From Symbiodinium natans (taxonomy: Eukaryota > Sar > Dinophyceae > Suessiales > Symbiodiniaceae): a DNA stretch of 26,000 nt. Both the position numbers and the translations under genes were made by a program. The notes beneath the pieces are model-generated. The model ran no database searches and had not been told where the DNA came from. It saw only the letters and a program-made list of their open reading frames with translations. Numbering within the stretch: the stretch's first letter is position 1; every line of letters starts with the position of its first letter. Below are positions 8,482 to 19,900 of this stretch, piece by piece. The stretch is from the NCBI GenBank assembly GCA_905221605.1, contig CAJNDS010002128.1, positions 64,001-90,000 of the forward strand, given 5' to 3'.

Positions 8482-9915
8482 TAGAAGCACCCTGAAACCA
8501 GGCCCAGAAGATGCCAACTTAAGTGCAAGATCGATCTCGAAAGCCTGTTAAAAGCGAATACCGAAGAAGTAGCCCCAAAGGGGAGGCTCTGCGCCACGAA
8601 GTAGCAGTGTTTGCCTGTCGACGGTTCCGTGACCATAACGACACCAAACTTCAGTGAATCGCAAGACAGTGGAACTTGTCGGTAAGCTTTTTCGAGGTCT
8701 AGCGTGCGCCCCAGCCATCTAGGCGGCCGAGCCTTCCAATGGGAATGAAGTTCGCCACGAAGCACCTCTCCGCTGCTGAGCTCCACTTCCAAAGGTGAAG
8801 AAGGATCAGAAACTCTCGCTATGTACGTGCTGATGGCTGTCATCCAATTGACATCAAAGAGAGCAAGCTTTTCCAGGCAGTGGTAAGCCTCGTTGACCCC
8901 CCCCTCCTTGTAGCTGTCGATGGGTCTGGCCTTTGGCCTTTCCGGGGTTCCTTGCTCTATGAGGAACCGCCTCGAGCACACGAACTCGTCGACGTCCAGG
9001 TGCTCCTTGACCTCATTCTCGGTGTAGAAGGGGCCTTTCAGAAAGCCGTTGTCCCTGTCTTTGATCGTGCAATCCCAGAGCTTCTGCCTCGCAGCCGCAT
9101 CGTCCTTGTGCGGGTCGCGTCCCTTGAGTCGCTCCCTTCTCCAGCTGGCAGATTCCAAAAGCAGGTTCCCATCCGACGTTGCCGGGACTTCTTTGACGTC
9201 GAAGAGCGGAGACTTGTCGGGCTTGCCCACAAGATCCACTCCTTTCATCAGCTCGAAGACGCCCCCGTCCGCGAACGACGTCTCCTCCAAAAGACGTGCC
9301 CAGAGCAGCAAATTCTTGTCCTTGACCACTTCGCGAACATGCTCGGGCAGCACTGAGTGTAATCGCGCCTCCTCATATCGAAGTTCCTTTTCCAGCTGGT
9401 TCAGCTTCTGGAACATCTGAACCCTTTCCGAAGCGAAAGCCGTCGGCCCCTCCGTCAATCTCCGAAAGATGTTCCTCTTCACCTCATCAGGAACACAGCG
9501 CTGGGTGTCGAAGGGATGGTCAAGCTCCAGTGCACATTCGACGAACTCCTGAGGCGTTCTATATACCCCAAACCTCCCGCTACAACCCTCTAAATCGGAG
9601 GTAAACTCTTTGAAGGGCCGGTCTAAAGGGGGAGCGGTGCGAAACTCGAGGAACTCAGACAAGAGTTTGCGGGCGCCCTTCTGTTGCGGCCACAAAGGTC
9701 GAGGACCTGCCGGGGGATCAAGTCGGGCTGGCAGGCCCGCTGCTGCGGAAAGGAGGGACGCCATTTCGGAGCATAGTCCTGCTGGATACTCGGCCTCCTG
9801 AGCAGTAGAGAAACTCCAAGATCCGTTGCAGCGGTAGACAAGGTAGGGCAAATGTTCATGCAGGCCGTCGCAGTCTGCTTCCATGCTCTGAAGCGAAGCA
9901 TGACTGCACCGAAAG
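8424..9915 (-). pseudogene. YDD-type reverse transcriptase, N-terminal part
   Basis: The open frame runs from 10172 to 8424, but codons above 9915 belong to the copia LTR, so the true sequence starts near RCSHASLQSMEADC. It then shows EAEYPAGLC, a charged region (KLNQLEKELRYEEARLHSVL), KARPIDSYKEGGVNEA, the catalytic block RTLDLEKAYRQVPL (Asp about residue 492 of the open frame), SLPFGATSSVFAFNRLSR, and the active site CFYDDFP (564-566). Directly after DDFP the sequence diverges and stops because of a 467-bp insertion. RT fingers and palm are otherwise intact over about 490 codons without a stop. The order 'RPID...GVN / LDLxKAYxQ / PFGAxxxVxxFNR / YDDFP' is typical of DIRS-like RTs and excludes copia RT. 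Confidence 0.75.
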
Positions 9916-10072
9916 TGAAAACTTTTGATACTCACGAGCACAGCTGCATCGGCACATGACATGAGACATGACTGTAAAGCTTCTGGGCAAAACAAAACAT
10001 CCCACCACAAGAAATCTTCACAAGGAAAATACATGGTTAAGGGTCCCATGTAAGACATCGAAATCGTGATCA
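9916..10072 (-). repeat. Putative 3' LTR of the outer copia element
   Basis: On the plus strand this runs TGAAAACTTTTG...GTGATCA (157 bp, TG...CA). Its first 12 bases equal the end of the inner element's LTR. The junction at its other end (tca then ccccgcc) equals the inner element's LTR/polypurine junction. It also coincides with the point where the YDD-type RT coding sequence begins. The partner LTR is not in the window, so this rests on terminal similarity rather than on a repeat pair. Bases 9911-9915 (gaaag) are the predicted target-site duplication. Confidence 0.7.
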
Positions 10073-10080
10073 CCCCGCCA
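10073..10080 (-). promoter_or_regulatory. Polypurine tract of the outer copia element
   Basis: Minus strand TGGCGGGG directly precedes the LTR start TGATCA. The inner element has AAGGCGGGG in the same place. The tract would prime plus-strand DNA synthesis. Confidence 0.65.
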
Positions 10081-10627
10081 AAGGATGATTTGCAGCGCTT
10101 TGCAAAGCAGGCTTTCAGAACGATTTTGGTGGGAATTACTGCTATACATGCCCAGAGCAAGACAGCCAACAAGCCTCATATCAGCAAGTGCAGAGCAACA
10201 CTCGGTTTGTCCTTTGCTGCCGTGGGCGGACATACCGCACTCCAGGGCCGCCACCGTTTTGGTGGGCTTTGTACAGGCCTGCGGGCACCTCCTAACCTTT
10301 GACCTTTGGGCACCTTGTGAGCTCTGAGGCTCCAAGCGAGTCTGCTTGCCAGCTCCGCAAGCTGCAAGAGTATCGGCATCACATGGCTGTGATGGGTAAA
10401 GGAGAGGTTATCGGCCACATGCAAAAGTTGTCAATCTCTTAAAGATTTGAAGGTGATCCAATGCAATTCAAGAAAATTGCACACAAGCTCGGGTACAGTG
10501 GTACCAGCCAGTGACTGCATCCACAAGAGGCATCATGAGTATTTCAAGAAATTGCTTCTATCAAATTCGGGTTCATTTAAACACACATGCAACGAAAAGT
10601 TGTCGGTCATCATCATTGGGCTCATTC
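10081..10627. other. 3' untranslated region of the outer copia element
   Basis: It lies between the pol stop and the polypurine tract. Short open frames occur on both strands without domains. I see no gene. Confidence 0.5.
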
Positions 10628-12777
10628 TCATGTATCATCGTGTGGTTCGGGCTCCGGAAGGTTCTGGTGCACTGGATTTGGCATCTGTTGACCACCAACA
10701 TGGAGAATGTGGAACATGGCAGTCAAACGGGCAATGTCCTGGCGACGTGCGAGCTCTCGAGCCCACAACTGACATAGTCGGCACAAGTCGTACTCACCAG
10801 GAAACTCAAGCTGCAATTGCCCATATGGCAATCTGCGAACATATCGTGCCCTTCTCAGACCATCACAATCCCCAAGGAGATGAAAACGGGTTCCATTTTG
10901 CGGCGCAATCCAAACCTCAGCGTCCTCCCTAACCCGAAGGATGTCGTCATCTTGCAGCAATGGAGGCTGCTGGTTTTCTGCTGGCTGATTTGCAGGAATC
11001 AGAGGGACAGCTGGCAGCACATCAATGGCTGCGGCCTCGCCAACCATTTCATAGAGTGCAACCAGCTCGGCCTGGTTCTGGTAGGCTGGTCCATGGTCTC
11101 CGGGATACACATCGTCATCGTCAGGTTCTGAGTCTGGCTGCTCAGATTCAAGTTCAGAATCACTCGGTGTCGCAGGCGGCGATCGACCGAGGATCTCTGC
11201 ACGAGTCCGTGGCGAGTAATGTTGCAAGCCTAGACTTTCACGGCTGCTTTCTGATGTGGTGTCAAGGTTCTCTGCAAGAGCAGGTGCTTCGGCTAGCAAT
11301 GGTTGCTCAGCCTCTGTTGCTTCAAGCCTAAACCAACTATGTACCCACCTAACTAAGAGCCACTCCAAAAGGGATGCAAAGTTCATGTTGGCGCTGGCAC
11401 GGCCAAGAATGAATGCGATGCATACTGTCAAGGTGACAACGAAGACAAAGCTGGTCCATGGGTATGCATCCTCGCCTGCTGATGCGGGCGAGTCAGGCAC
11501 AAACTGTGCTCGGTCCTCATCATCCGCAGCCTTGTTACCCACGACCTGAACCAGCAATGCAAGAAGATGCAACGCCTCGGCATTCCCTCGACCTGTGCTC
11601 CTCACAGCACGAAGAAACTTCTTTGCCTGCTCACGGCGTTGGAGTTCCTCAAACTCAGTTGTCCCGACCAATGAAAATCCATCGTGTGAATCACGGATTC
11701 CAAGGATGTGGCTCAAGGTACGGACACGGGCTCCTGACAAGGACTTTGTAAACAAATCAGCAGGATTCGTCAGGGTCGGTACTGCGTGTAGCGACGCTTT
11801 CTTCCACTTGAACAAAAAGTCCTGCAACCATAACAGGCGTCCGGAGATATGGCGAAGACGTCCGCATCCCTGCCTTCCCATGATCCCCCGAGCTGCGCTG
11901 GAGTCTGTGAACAAGTGCATGGACACATCAACACGCATGATGTGCTGCAGGGCACTGCGAAGGAGGATGCCGTCGCACGTAGCACTCACACATGCGATAT
12001 ATTCACTCTCTCCACTGCTTAAGCTCACGCAGCTCTGGCTTCTGGAAAAGGTGTGAATCACCATCCCATCGAAGGCTATGCATCCGGCACTGGTGCTCTT
12101 TCGTGTTGATCGGTTCCCTGACCAATCAGCATCAGCGAACACCTCCAAGGTGTGGGTGTCATCTCGGACAACCAAGCCGATGCCTTTGCCCTCAGTCCGA
12201 AGGCAAGTGACGTGATTCTCGTGGAAGAACATGTAGTTCACCAGGTGGCGCAGGCACCGCCATGCTCCCTCATTGGGACTCCCACACATGCTGCTCAATG
12301 TCTTTATTGCATACTGTGCAGCAGGATAATCGCTTGACACATAAAGCAGTACCCCAATGCACTTTCTGTAGATTCCTGACTTCTCCTCATCAAGTGGCGT
12401 TAGCTGTGTCCATAAAGGAAGCGTGCCTGTTGGTAAAGAACTGTCCTTTGGGCGCTGTGCGGCAACGCCAAGGATTCTTGCAAGATCTACGACGTGCTTA
12501 GGGTTTGGGCTAATGCAGAAAACATCACCCTTGACCCATCTGTGTCTCCGTTTTAAGAAACTGACCTCATCGTCGGGTTGTCTCAAAAAGGAAATTGTGC
12601 AGCGATACCTGGACTTCACACACTCACTGAGCCTCTGCATGGTCGGATCGGACCCGACTGCAAAAAGATCATCAACGTGGCAAAGACCCCCGCCTCCCCC
12701 GCCATGGCCCTCATCTGAACTTCCAGGAATGAAGAACAGTGCTGGGGCTTCTACCAGCGGTTCAATGGCCATTTCCT
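10628..12777 (-). pseudogene. pol: Outer copia pol: RT palm, RNase H, membrane/zinc tail
   Basis: A 714-codon open frame whose first codons (MAIEPLVEAP) are internal RT sequence, not a true start. It holds LCHVDD (Asp34, Asp35), SFLKRRHRWV, the RNase H blocks VFADADWSGN-RSTRKSTSAG, LSSGESEYIA, LFTDSSAARG and TNPADLFTKSLSG (to about residue 345). A tail of about 370 residues follows: one hydrophobic segment at 440-457 (TSFVFVVTLTVCIAFILG), a second amphipathic stretch with WLLVRWVHSW, an acidic region (EPDDDD), and a final domain with H631-x4-C636 and C664-x2-C667. A standard Ty1/copia Pol ends soon after the ADxxTK block, so the tail is an addition. The part at 11912-12777 is the downstream copy of the 866-bp duplication, so this frame is no longer joined to its N-terminal half. 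Confidence 0.85.
11912..12777. repeat. 866-bp tandem duplication, copy A
   Basis: Identical to 12778-13643 except for about seven substitutions (roughly 99% identity). 866 is not a multiple of three, so the duplication shifts the pol frame. Both copies start caagtgcatggac and end ggccatttcct. I see no extra homology at the outer edges. Confidence 0.95.
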
Positions 12778-14409
12778 CAAGTGCATGGACACATCAACAC
12801 GCATGATGTGCTGCAGGGCACTGCGAAGGAGGATGCCGTCGCACGTAGCACTCACACATGCGATATATTCACTCTCTCCACTGCTTAAGCTCACGCAGCT
12901 CTGGCTTCTGGAAAAGGTGTGAATCACCATCCCATCGAAGGCTATGCATCCGGCACTGGTGCTCTTTCGTGTTGATTTGTTCCCTGACCAATCAGCATCA
13001 GCGAACACCTCCAAGGTGTGGGTGTCATCTCGGACAACCAGGCCGATGCCTTTGCCCTCAGTCCGAAGGCAAGTGACGTGATTCTCGTGGAAGAACATGT
13101 AGTTCACCAGGTGGTGCAGACACCGCCATGCTCCCTCATTGGGACTCCCACACATGCTGCTCAATGTCTTTATTGCATACTGTGCAGCAGGATAATCGCT
13201 TGACACATAAAGCAGTACCCCAATGCACTTTCTGTAGATTCCTGACTTCTCCTCATCAAGTGGCGTTAGCTGTGTCCATAAAGGAAGCGTGCCTGTTGGT
13301 AAAGGACTGTCCTTTGGGCGCTGTGCGGCAACGCCAAGGATTCTTGCAAGATCTACGACGTGCTTAGGGTTTGGGCTAATGCAGAAAACGTCACCCTTGA
13401 CCCATCTGTGTCTCCGTTTTAAGAAACTGACCTCATCGTCGGGTTGTCTCAAAAAGGAAATTGTGCAGCGATACCTGGACTTCACACACTCACTGAGCCT
13501 CTGCATGGTCGGATCGGACCCGACTGCAAAAAGATCATCAACGTGGCAAAGACCCCCGCCTCCCCCGCCATGGCCCTCATCTGAACTTCCAGGAATGAAG
13601 AACAGTGCTGGGGCTTCTACCAGCGGTTCAATGGCCATTTCCTTTATCAGGTGTGCTTGAAACGCTTGGAACCAATCCTTGGCTCCTGAGCGTTGGCCTG
13701 GGAGGTTTCGGAGTAGCTTGTAGTATCTTTGCTCACCTCTCACCCATATGGTCACGATGGTATCGACGGCTTGCGGAACCGTCAGATAGGCATCTGCAAC
13801 GTCCAAAGATAGGGCTGTCCAGCCCTCAGGCTGACGTGCAACAAGCGCAGCTGGCAGCACACGAAGAAGTGCATTCGACGATGCAGGTGCAAACACTTCG
13901 TTGTCCACCATGGCACTGAGCCACCTGAACTCACGGGCGACAAAACGGGCCCTACGAAGGAAAGCTTCTCCACCTCCTTTCGGCGATGGTTTCACTCTCC
14001 AAGTTTTGACCATTTTTGTGCTTAGACGCTTAAACCCGCTGAAGTCAGCTGTGGCAGGTAGCCTTTCAAGAACATTCATGGTTTCAAGTCGGGCTAACTC
14101 GAATGCTTCAGCTATGTCGTCAATGTGGGCCAATTCTTCACTTGACAGCTGAGGCTCACCGGCCCCAAAAAGCCTCCACAACTCTTCAGGGATGTTCTTG
14201 GCATCTTCGAAGTTGTCGGTTGCATTCCAAGCAGGCGGATCCTCAACTGACTCGTTGAGGTCAGTGTCTGACCCAAGGCCTAGGTCTTCTAAGTGAACGA
14301 CTTCATCGTTGTGGTGATGGGAATTCACTGCCCGGATCCTCTGGCGCTTTGCTTCCTGAACATCACTATCAAATTCAGCTCTTTCATGAACCTGTTCAAG
14401 TTCAGCCAT
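12751..14409 (-). pseudogene. pol: Outer copia pol: RT and RNase H, cut by duplication
   Basis: A 552-codon frame in minus orientation. It starts in the linker before RT, with an acidic stretch and a basic patch (AKRQRIRAV, a possible nuclear signal). RT blocks are LSTKMVKTWR, RRARFVAREFRWLS, FAPASSNALLRVL, SLDVADAYL (catalytic Asp203), LPGQRSGAKDW and LCHVDD (Asp291, Asp292). RNase H begins at VFADADWSGN. After SMHL the frame runs into RKWPLNRW and stops, exactly at the junction of the 866-bp tandem duplication. The last third of this protein is therefore repeated by the next open frame. Upstream, its frame is open to about 14488 while the integrase frame ends at 14501, so only a small indel separates the two. 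Without the duplication this would be one long Pol. Confidence 0.88.
12778..13643. repeat. 866-bp tandem duplication, copy B
   Basis: The partner of 11912-12777. Substitutions include gatttgttc against gatcggttc near 12975, and aaaacgtc against aaaacatc near 13388. It covers the HVDD active site through the RNase H Glu block. Confidence 0.95.
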
Positions 14410-14500
14410 GGCACTGTCTAAACCTTCTAGTCCCCCTAATTCATCAACCGGGGTGGTCGGCTGACCGGGATTAAGGCCACACCCAGACTAGGGTTTGGGG

Positions 14501-16317
14501 TCAGTGCCTGACACGGCTTGGGCTCTCCTGTGGCCAGTGCGCTCTCAGGAGGCGCTGATCGTGGTGGAAGTCTGGAAGGTTGTGATGGTTCCTGGGCAGG
14601 AGGTCGACATCGGCTGGCAATCTCACAGAAGAAGGGGCGAGTGCAATGTCATGGGGATTGTCGAAGACATCTTCATTCTCTGTTGGCGGGTCGCTGGCTG
14701 CAACCTCACTCCCACTGCCGGGGCCTTCCTCTGTGACTGGCTTTGGTGCAAGTTGATTGCGACTTGCTCCGACACGTCCAGCAAGGAATGACACATGCTT
14801 GTCAGGTGTGTCTCGCAACGCAGGCAAGAGGCTGGGATCATACTCACACGTGGTTCGACGGACTGATCTGGCGACCACAAGGCGACCTGATGAAGTGCAA
14901 ACAAGGTGACAATCAGAAACATCTGACTTTCCCAACCACATGGCCCGAAGCCACCGAGGTTTGCCCTTTGTAGCAGTCTTTACACGTGCCAGGACACATT
15001 CTGCAAAACGGACAAGTTTGCCTCCATATGGTGATGCATGCACTCTCTCCCAAGGTGTGAGGTTTTGCGTGACACCAAACCGCTGAAGGGTCCAGCTGGC
15101 ATGACGCCAACACCAGTGATGCAACGGGTCGAAAGTCTTGATCTTGATGTTCAATCTGCCCTCGAGCTCAGAGAGCATTGTCCCTGTGAGCTGTCTGATG
15201 CGCTCAATGGCACCTTCTGCATGGTTGCCTTGGTGCTCCCCCACTGGGGTTTGCTCTATGTGGGTCTCCATGCCAACGCGGTGCCTGAGTGCCTGGACTG
15301 CATTCGCAAGCGCAGTGCATGACCCCTCTGGGTCAGCACGAAGGGTGATTCGTCTGTGCCCAAGGTACGACAGCAGCTTGGTCAGCTCAACTGCCATGTA
15401 GTTACGGCAAGCAGTTCCACCTTTGCTCGGCACCGGCCATGCTTGCAACCACTTAGTTTGCGTGTCGTATGCAACCAGGCAGCACAACTTGTCACCCCCA
15501 TCAACCCTGCTGGTATATGCAAAATCAAAGCACAAGACGGAACTTGCACGACGGTCTTCGGTCTTGGCCTCATGCCTGTCGGACCTTGCACGGAAGGCAA
15601 CACAGTGGGCACACCACTCTTTATAAGGTGTGTGGGTAAGGCAGTGTTGACGGTATGCATCTTCACTTGGTGCTGTAACATGTTTCTGCTCCACTGGCAC
15701 ACGCTCTTCAGCAGCAGCAAGCTGCTGCCGGGCCTGATGGGCAGCAATCAAGTCCTGGCGGGCCAAGTGATCTCTAATGCGCTTCAGCACAGTGGACTTA
15801 CCACCGGAACGACCAAGCCCCAGTGACTGAGCAGCTTGCCTCAAAACAGCAAGGGTCGATTCAAGGCTCAACGACACACCGTCAACGACGAGTGTCCCAT
15901 CATCATCTGCTGCAACCTCGTCACGCAGGGCTGCATCAACTTGCAGTTCGGCCCCGGGATCGGGTGCAACGGCTGCATGCTGTTGTGGCTCGTCCTGGTC
16001 CATATTTTCAGGCTCTTCAGGTGGTGGTGGCAACACATGAGGTCTGCTTGACTCGGCTGAGTCACTTGCAACTGTCAACCCAAGCTCATCTGGGGAAACA
16101 ATCTTGCGAGTGGCGAACACGATCAACTCACGGGTGGCATTCTCAGGCAAAGGTCCACTCAGATCGGAAGCATCAACGATGCTCTCGCACCACTCAAGAA
16201 TCTCCCACTGATTGGGTTCGGGGCACTTAGCAACAGTGCTCCTGAAGCTGCAACCCTCATGAGGCAACGCCATCGTGATGTCAACGAACCGGTTTCCAAA
16301 TCCACGCATGCCGAAAA
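14501..16317 (-). pseudogene. pol: Outer copia pol: SAP-like domain and integrase
   Basis: 602 codons open from the inner element's insertion point. The first Met (MRGFGNRF, 16309) is internal to the polyprotein. Residues about 148-184 (SLESTLAVLRQAAQSLGLGR...VLKRIRDHL) fit a SAP helix-extension-helix DNA-binding motif. Next comes an HHCC zinc motif, H222-x3-H226-x6-C233-x2-C236, the GAG-pre-integrase module. The integrase core shows LCFDFAYT (Asp262), LRADPEG (Asp326) and HAEGAIERI (Glu365). The C-terminal integrase region (GVTQNLTPWERVHASPYGGKLVRF, RWLRAMWLGKSDVSDCHLV) is typical of copia. Integrase catalytic residues are all present. The frame ends at a stop at 14501 that should be bypassed by the RT frame, so an indel there has broken Pol. 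Confidence 0.88.
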
Positions 16318-16440
16318 TGAAAACTTTTGTAAAGCCACAAAGCGCCTGCAGTCAAAACTCGGTTGAAACAACTGTACACTAACAAAACGTGTTTGACTAT
16401 GTTCAAGACACATGGCTTACAATAGCGGAAAGGTTTGTCA
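16318..16440 (-). repeat. 3' LTR of inner copia (123 bp)
   Basis: Base-for-base identical to 23248-23370. Begins TGAAAACTTTTG and ends GGTTTGTCA on the plus strand. 123 bp is very short for a copia LTR, and I see no clear TATA box. Confidence 0.96.
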
Positions 16441-16449
16441 CCCCGCCTT
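16441..16449 (-). promoter_or_regulatory. Polypurine tract of inner copia
   Basis: Minus strand AAGGCGGGG lies directly before the 3' LTR start TGACAA. The outer element has TGGCGGGG in the same place, which supports both assignments. Confidence 0.75.
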
Positions 16450-16919
16450 GAGTTATGGCTCTGCCATCAACTCACTCACCTACAAACTCCCAACTTTCAG
16501 CACTGCTGGCTGATAGTCGAAAATGTTGTCTCAAAGGAACAGTAGGTTTTAAAGCGGTAAACGAAAAGAAACTTGTCAAAAACATGCACTGCACAATGCA
16601 CAATCTGAAGAAACTAATTTACATCTGCCACTCAATGGAGCTTGATGCACGTAAGGCCGTGTGCATCGTAAGAGCTCCCATTGTGAAACTCACATCTTGT
16701 CCCTTGTCTCACAGCCTTGATGCACGTAAAGCTTTGTGCATCGCAAGAGGCCAATATGTGCACCAGTAGCTCGTAGTGCACATATTCCATTCAAGGTCGC
16801 AAGCAATCCATGGACCATCATCATTGTACGGACCACAGCTGGCTCACCACAGACTGTTCACAGTCTGTATCGAATTTGTGTAGACTTTCCACAGCCTCTC
16901 ATACCAACTTCATTGCCAA
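16450..16919. other. 3' untranslated region of inner copia with hairpin repeats
   Basis: Between the pol stop and the polypurine tract. It contains two 34-bp related segments, 16641-16674 and 16716-16749 (cttgatgcacgtaa...gtgcatcg-aagag). Each can fold because GATGCAC pairs with GTGCATC. No gene is seen. Confidence 0.55.
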
Positions 16920-19900
16920 TCAATCGCCATCACGATGAGCGCAGTCTCTGCACCTCCGGAACGTTGTAGCTCTTCTTCGGCTCACATGCTCACAGTGACG
17001 ACTTGTGTGATACACATGACCCTGGCCTGTCATTACGATCTCGCCCCGTGTCGGATTTTGCACTTGCTGAAGTTCTTGCACTTGTGCAAGCAACTGTGTC
17101 TCTGACTCCTGAAGCCGAGTGTTCCACTCTCGTAGCCCTCTACATTCGGCTCCAAGCTGATTCGAAAGTTCTCGAAGTCTCTCAATCTCGCTTGCTCTCT
17201 CTCTCATGATGTTCTCGGTGTGGTACTTGTAGAGAAAATGTCGCTCGTCTGTCTGGGTTTCAGCATCATCTCCCATGTTTGCTGCTGGTCGCCCATTTGT
17301 CTGCACTGGCTCGCTCACCCTTGTGAATCTCAGCCACAACGCACCTAAGCCCATGCAAACCATCACCACCAACACTGTCATGACAAATTGCCCGGTACCT
17401 GTTGTTGAAGTCATCGAGATACACACCATTTCCTCGCTCAACTCGCTTGCCATCCCACTCGAAGTGAGCGAAGCAATCACCAAGCCACGAATGGCCTGCT
17501 TTGCTCTGCCATTCATCTTCCCAGGCTCAAGGCGCTTCACTTGCTGAATTGCAATCTGCATTGTTCGCTTTTCTAGATACAGGTTGTACTCTGTCTCTCC
17601 AATCCTCTCATGTGTGTACGCATCAACGACCTTCATGAGGTACATCAGGAATCGCATACGACTTCTTGTTAACAGCTTTGTGGACACATCAGCAGGATTG
17701 AGCTCACCTCTCAAATGCGAAACTTTAACTCGCCCATTCATCACATGTTGTTGTACCCACAATACACGACATGAAAGGTGACGGATTCTACCAACACCAG
17801 ATCTCATCCACACTTGTCGGCCTGCAGAGCTATCCATATGCAACTCAATCGGCAATGCTTCAACCTCAATCTCCAACATGGTGCACAGGACAACTTGCAG
17901 CAACATGCAGTCTGCTAAAACGCCTGCACTCGCATATAGCTCGGCTTCTGCACTCGAAAGTGCAATCGTTCTTTGGGACCTGCACGACGTATAAATAACG
18001 TTTCCTTGCAAAGCCACAACTCCAGAGCTCACACTTTTCCGATCTCCCTTCTGGGAGGCCCAATCACTGTCAGAGAAGGCTTCCAGAACCCACTCGCGAT
18101 CATACTCGTGGCCTAACAGACCACCTTTCTCAGGCGTCATGAGCAATCCCTGGTTTGTAGTCGCTCCTAGATACTGCACCAAATGTCGCAACATTCGAAA
18201 ATCTCGCATGCTCGGACTGCTCATTCTTTGCGAAAGGAAACGGATACTGTTCTGGGCTTCGATTAAGTCAGCTGACATATAAAGCAGAACGCCTATGCAT
18301 GTACGAAATACTGCAGTTTTCTGCACGTCCAAAGCTGAACTCACATCGATTTCGGTATATCCTGGCATCAGAGGGCACTTCTTGTTGCACATGTGAGGTT
18401 CCAGATCCATAAGCTCCATAAGCCTTTCAACATGTTTTGGATGTGGGGTAATGGTCAGGGTGTTTCCCTCACCCAACACATGCAACCTCTTCAAAAATGT
18501 CATAGTGTCTCCGGGCTTCTCCAAAAGCTGACATGAAACCTTGAAGTGCTTCTCCATGGCGGGTTTAAAATCTTGCTTCACAGCTGCTCGCTTTCCCAAG
18601 AACTCGATGTCATCCACATGTGTTTGCAAGAAAACTACACCATGAGGAGTGTTGCAGCGAAAAGCACTCGGATACGCAGCGCAAGCTGTAGCATTCACAT
18701 CGGTTTCTAGGCATTGACTCAGCTTCCGATGCCACTTTGCTGTCCCATCGCGTTGTCCTGGCAGAAGTCTTCCCAAAAGAAATTTCCTTGCTCTTCCATC
18801 TGGGTCCTGATAGCTCACTTCAGTTGCCACCTCCTGCTCAACCATGAGGAATGCGTCTGACACATCCATCGATCCCAGCACCCAGTCTCCATCCCTGGCC
18901 TGCAAGTACGTGTAAAGCGAAGGTAAAACCTTGGTCATCAATGCGCTGCTAGCTGGCGCATACAAACCTTCTCGCTCAGGACTCAACCAATTGAACTCTC
19001 GAGCTACGTACCTGCTGCGCCGAAGCCACACTGGGCGCATGACCTTGGTCACAGTATCAGGCATTTGTTTCTCCCGCCACGTTCGCACCATCTTGGTGCT
19101 GAGCTGCTTGGGGTTTTCGCGACCAACCAGCGGTCCCTCTTTCGAGTCTGGCGGAAGTAGCACCTTCATATCTGTCAGCCGCTTGAGTTCGTACTCATCA
19201 GCCAATCTGTCCAACGCAGCTAGCGCAGATTCATCCAAGCACGGCGCATGTTCTGTGTCTCGAGGAAACACCAGCTGCGCCTCAACGTTCTCCCAGTCGA
19301 TTTCTTCATATCGCTCTGCCTCGATTGAATGATCATACTCTTCCAGGTCATCGAGCTCTTCGGGAGACAAGGTCCACTCGATGGCCTCATCTTCATGTTC
19401 ATACTTGTTGTCGCTGATCTGGCACACACAAGCAAACTCCAGTCGATTGACTTCATGTCTCACCTTCGGTGCCTTGGGGCTTCTAGGATTTTCACTCAAC
19501 CCAGTAGCCACATCACTAGCTGCCTGTTCTGCTGTTCTCGTCCTTGAAGCCATGGCCTCATCTGGCACAAGCTCACTGGACGACCCAGTACTCGGCAGTG
19601 ACATCGACGTATCGCTGGTTTCACTCCTGCTGTGAATCATAGGCATCTCAGTGGTCCCCGCCTCGGCCGGCATCTCAGGCTCCTCAACATCGCTGGTCCT
19701 TCTGCTTTCGCCTGAGCTGCTGACCCGTTCTGATTCTTCGCCAGCTCCAAGCAACGCAGGACTAGGTGCAGGATTAGGAGTCGGGGCTGCCACTTGAGGT
19801 GCCACAATCCGCTTGTTCACCACCAGCTTGCCACCCAAACTAGCAAAGCCATGTTCCCAAGGAGCCAAAGTCACCTCTCCACAGCGCTCAAGACTCCAAC

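Larger units (their letters stand above)
7027..9915 (-). mobile_element. Truncated non-copia retroelement with YDD-type RT
   Basis: The minus strand carries an RT with an F-Y-D-D-F-P active site followed by RNase H, in an arrangement unlike copia. It resembles the DIRS-like/YDD polyproteins I associate with dinoflagellate genomes; the class is inference because no tyrosine recombinase, LTR or terminal repeat is visible. Its 5' part is cut at 9915 by the LTR of the outer copia element, so the missing upstream domains should lie beyond the right edge of the window. Its 3' end abuts the tandem array at 7026/7027. Confidence 0.7.

Noticed and set aside
8880-9420. Plus-strand open frames opposite the RT gene (8880-9356 and 9049-9420)
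   Set aside because: Antisense shadows of the conserved minus-strand RT frame.
9916-10172. N-terminal 86 residues of the 8424-10172 open frame as part of the RT protein
   Set aside because: This part is translated from the copia LTR and its flank; RT-element sequence begins only at 9915.
11256-13660. Repeated plus-strand open frames opposite copia pol
   Set aside because: They are antisense to RT/RNase H and occur twice only because of the 866-bp duplication.
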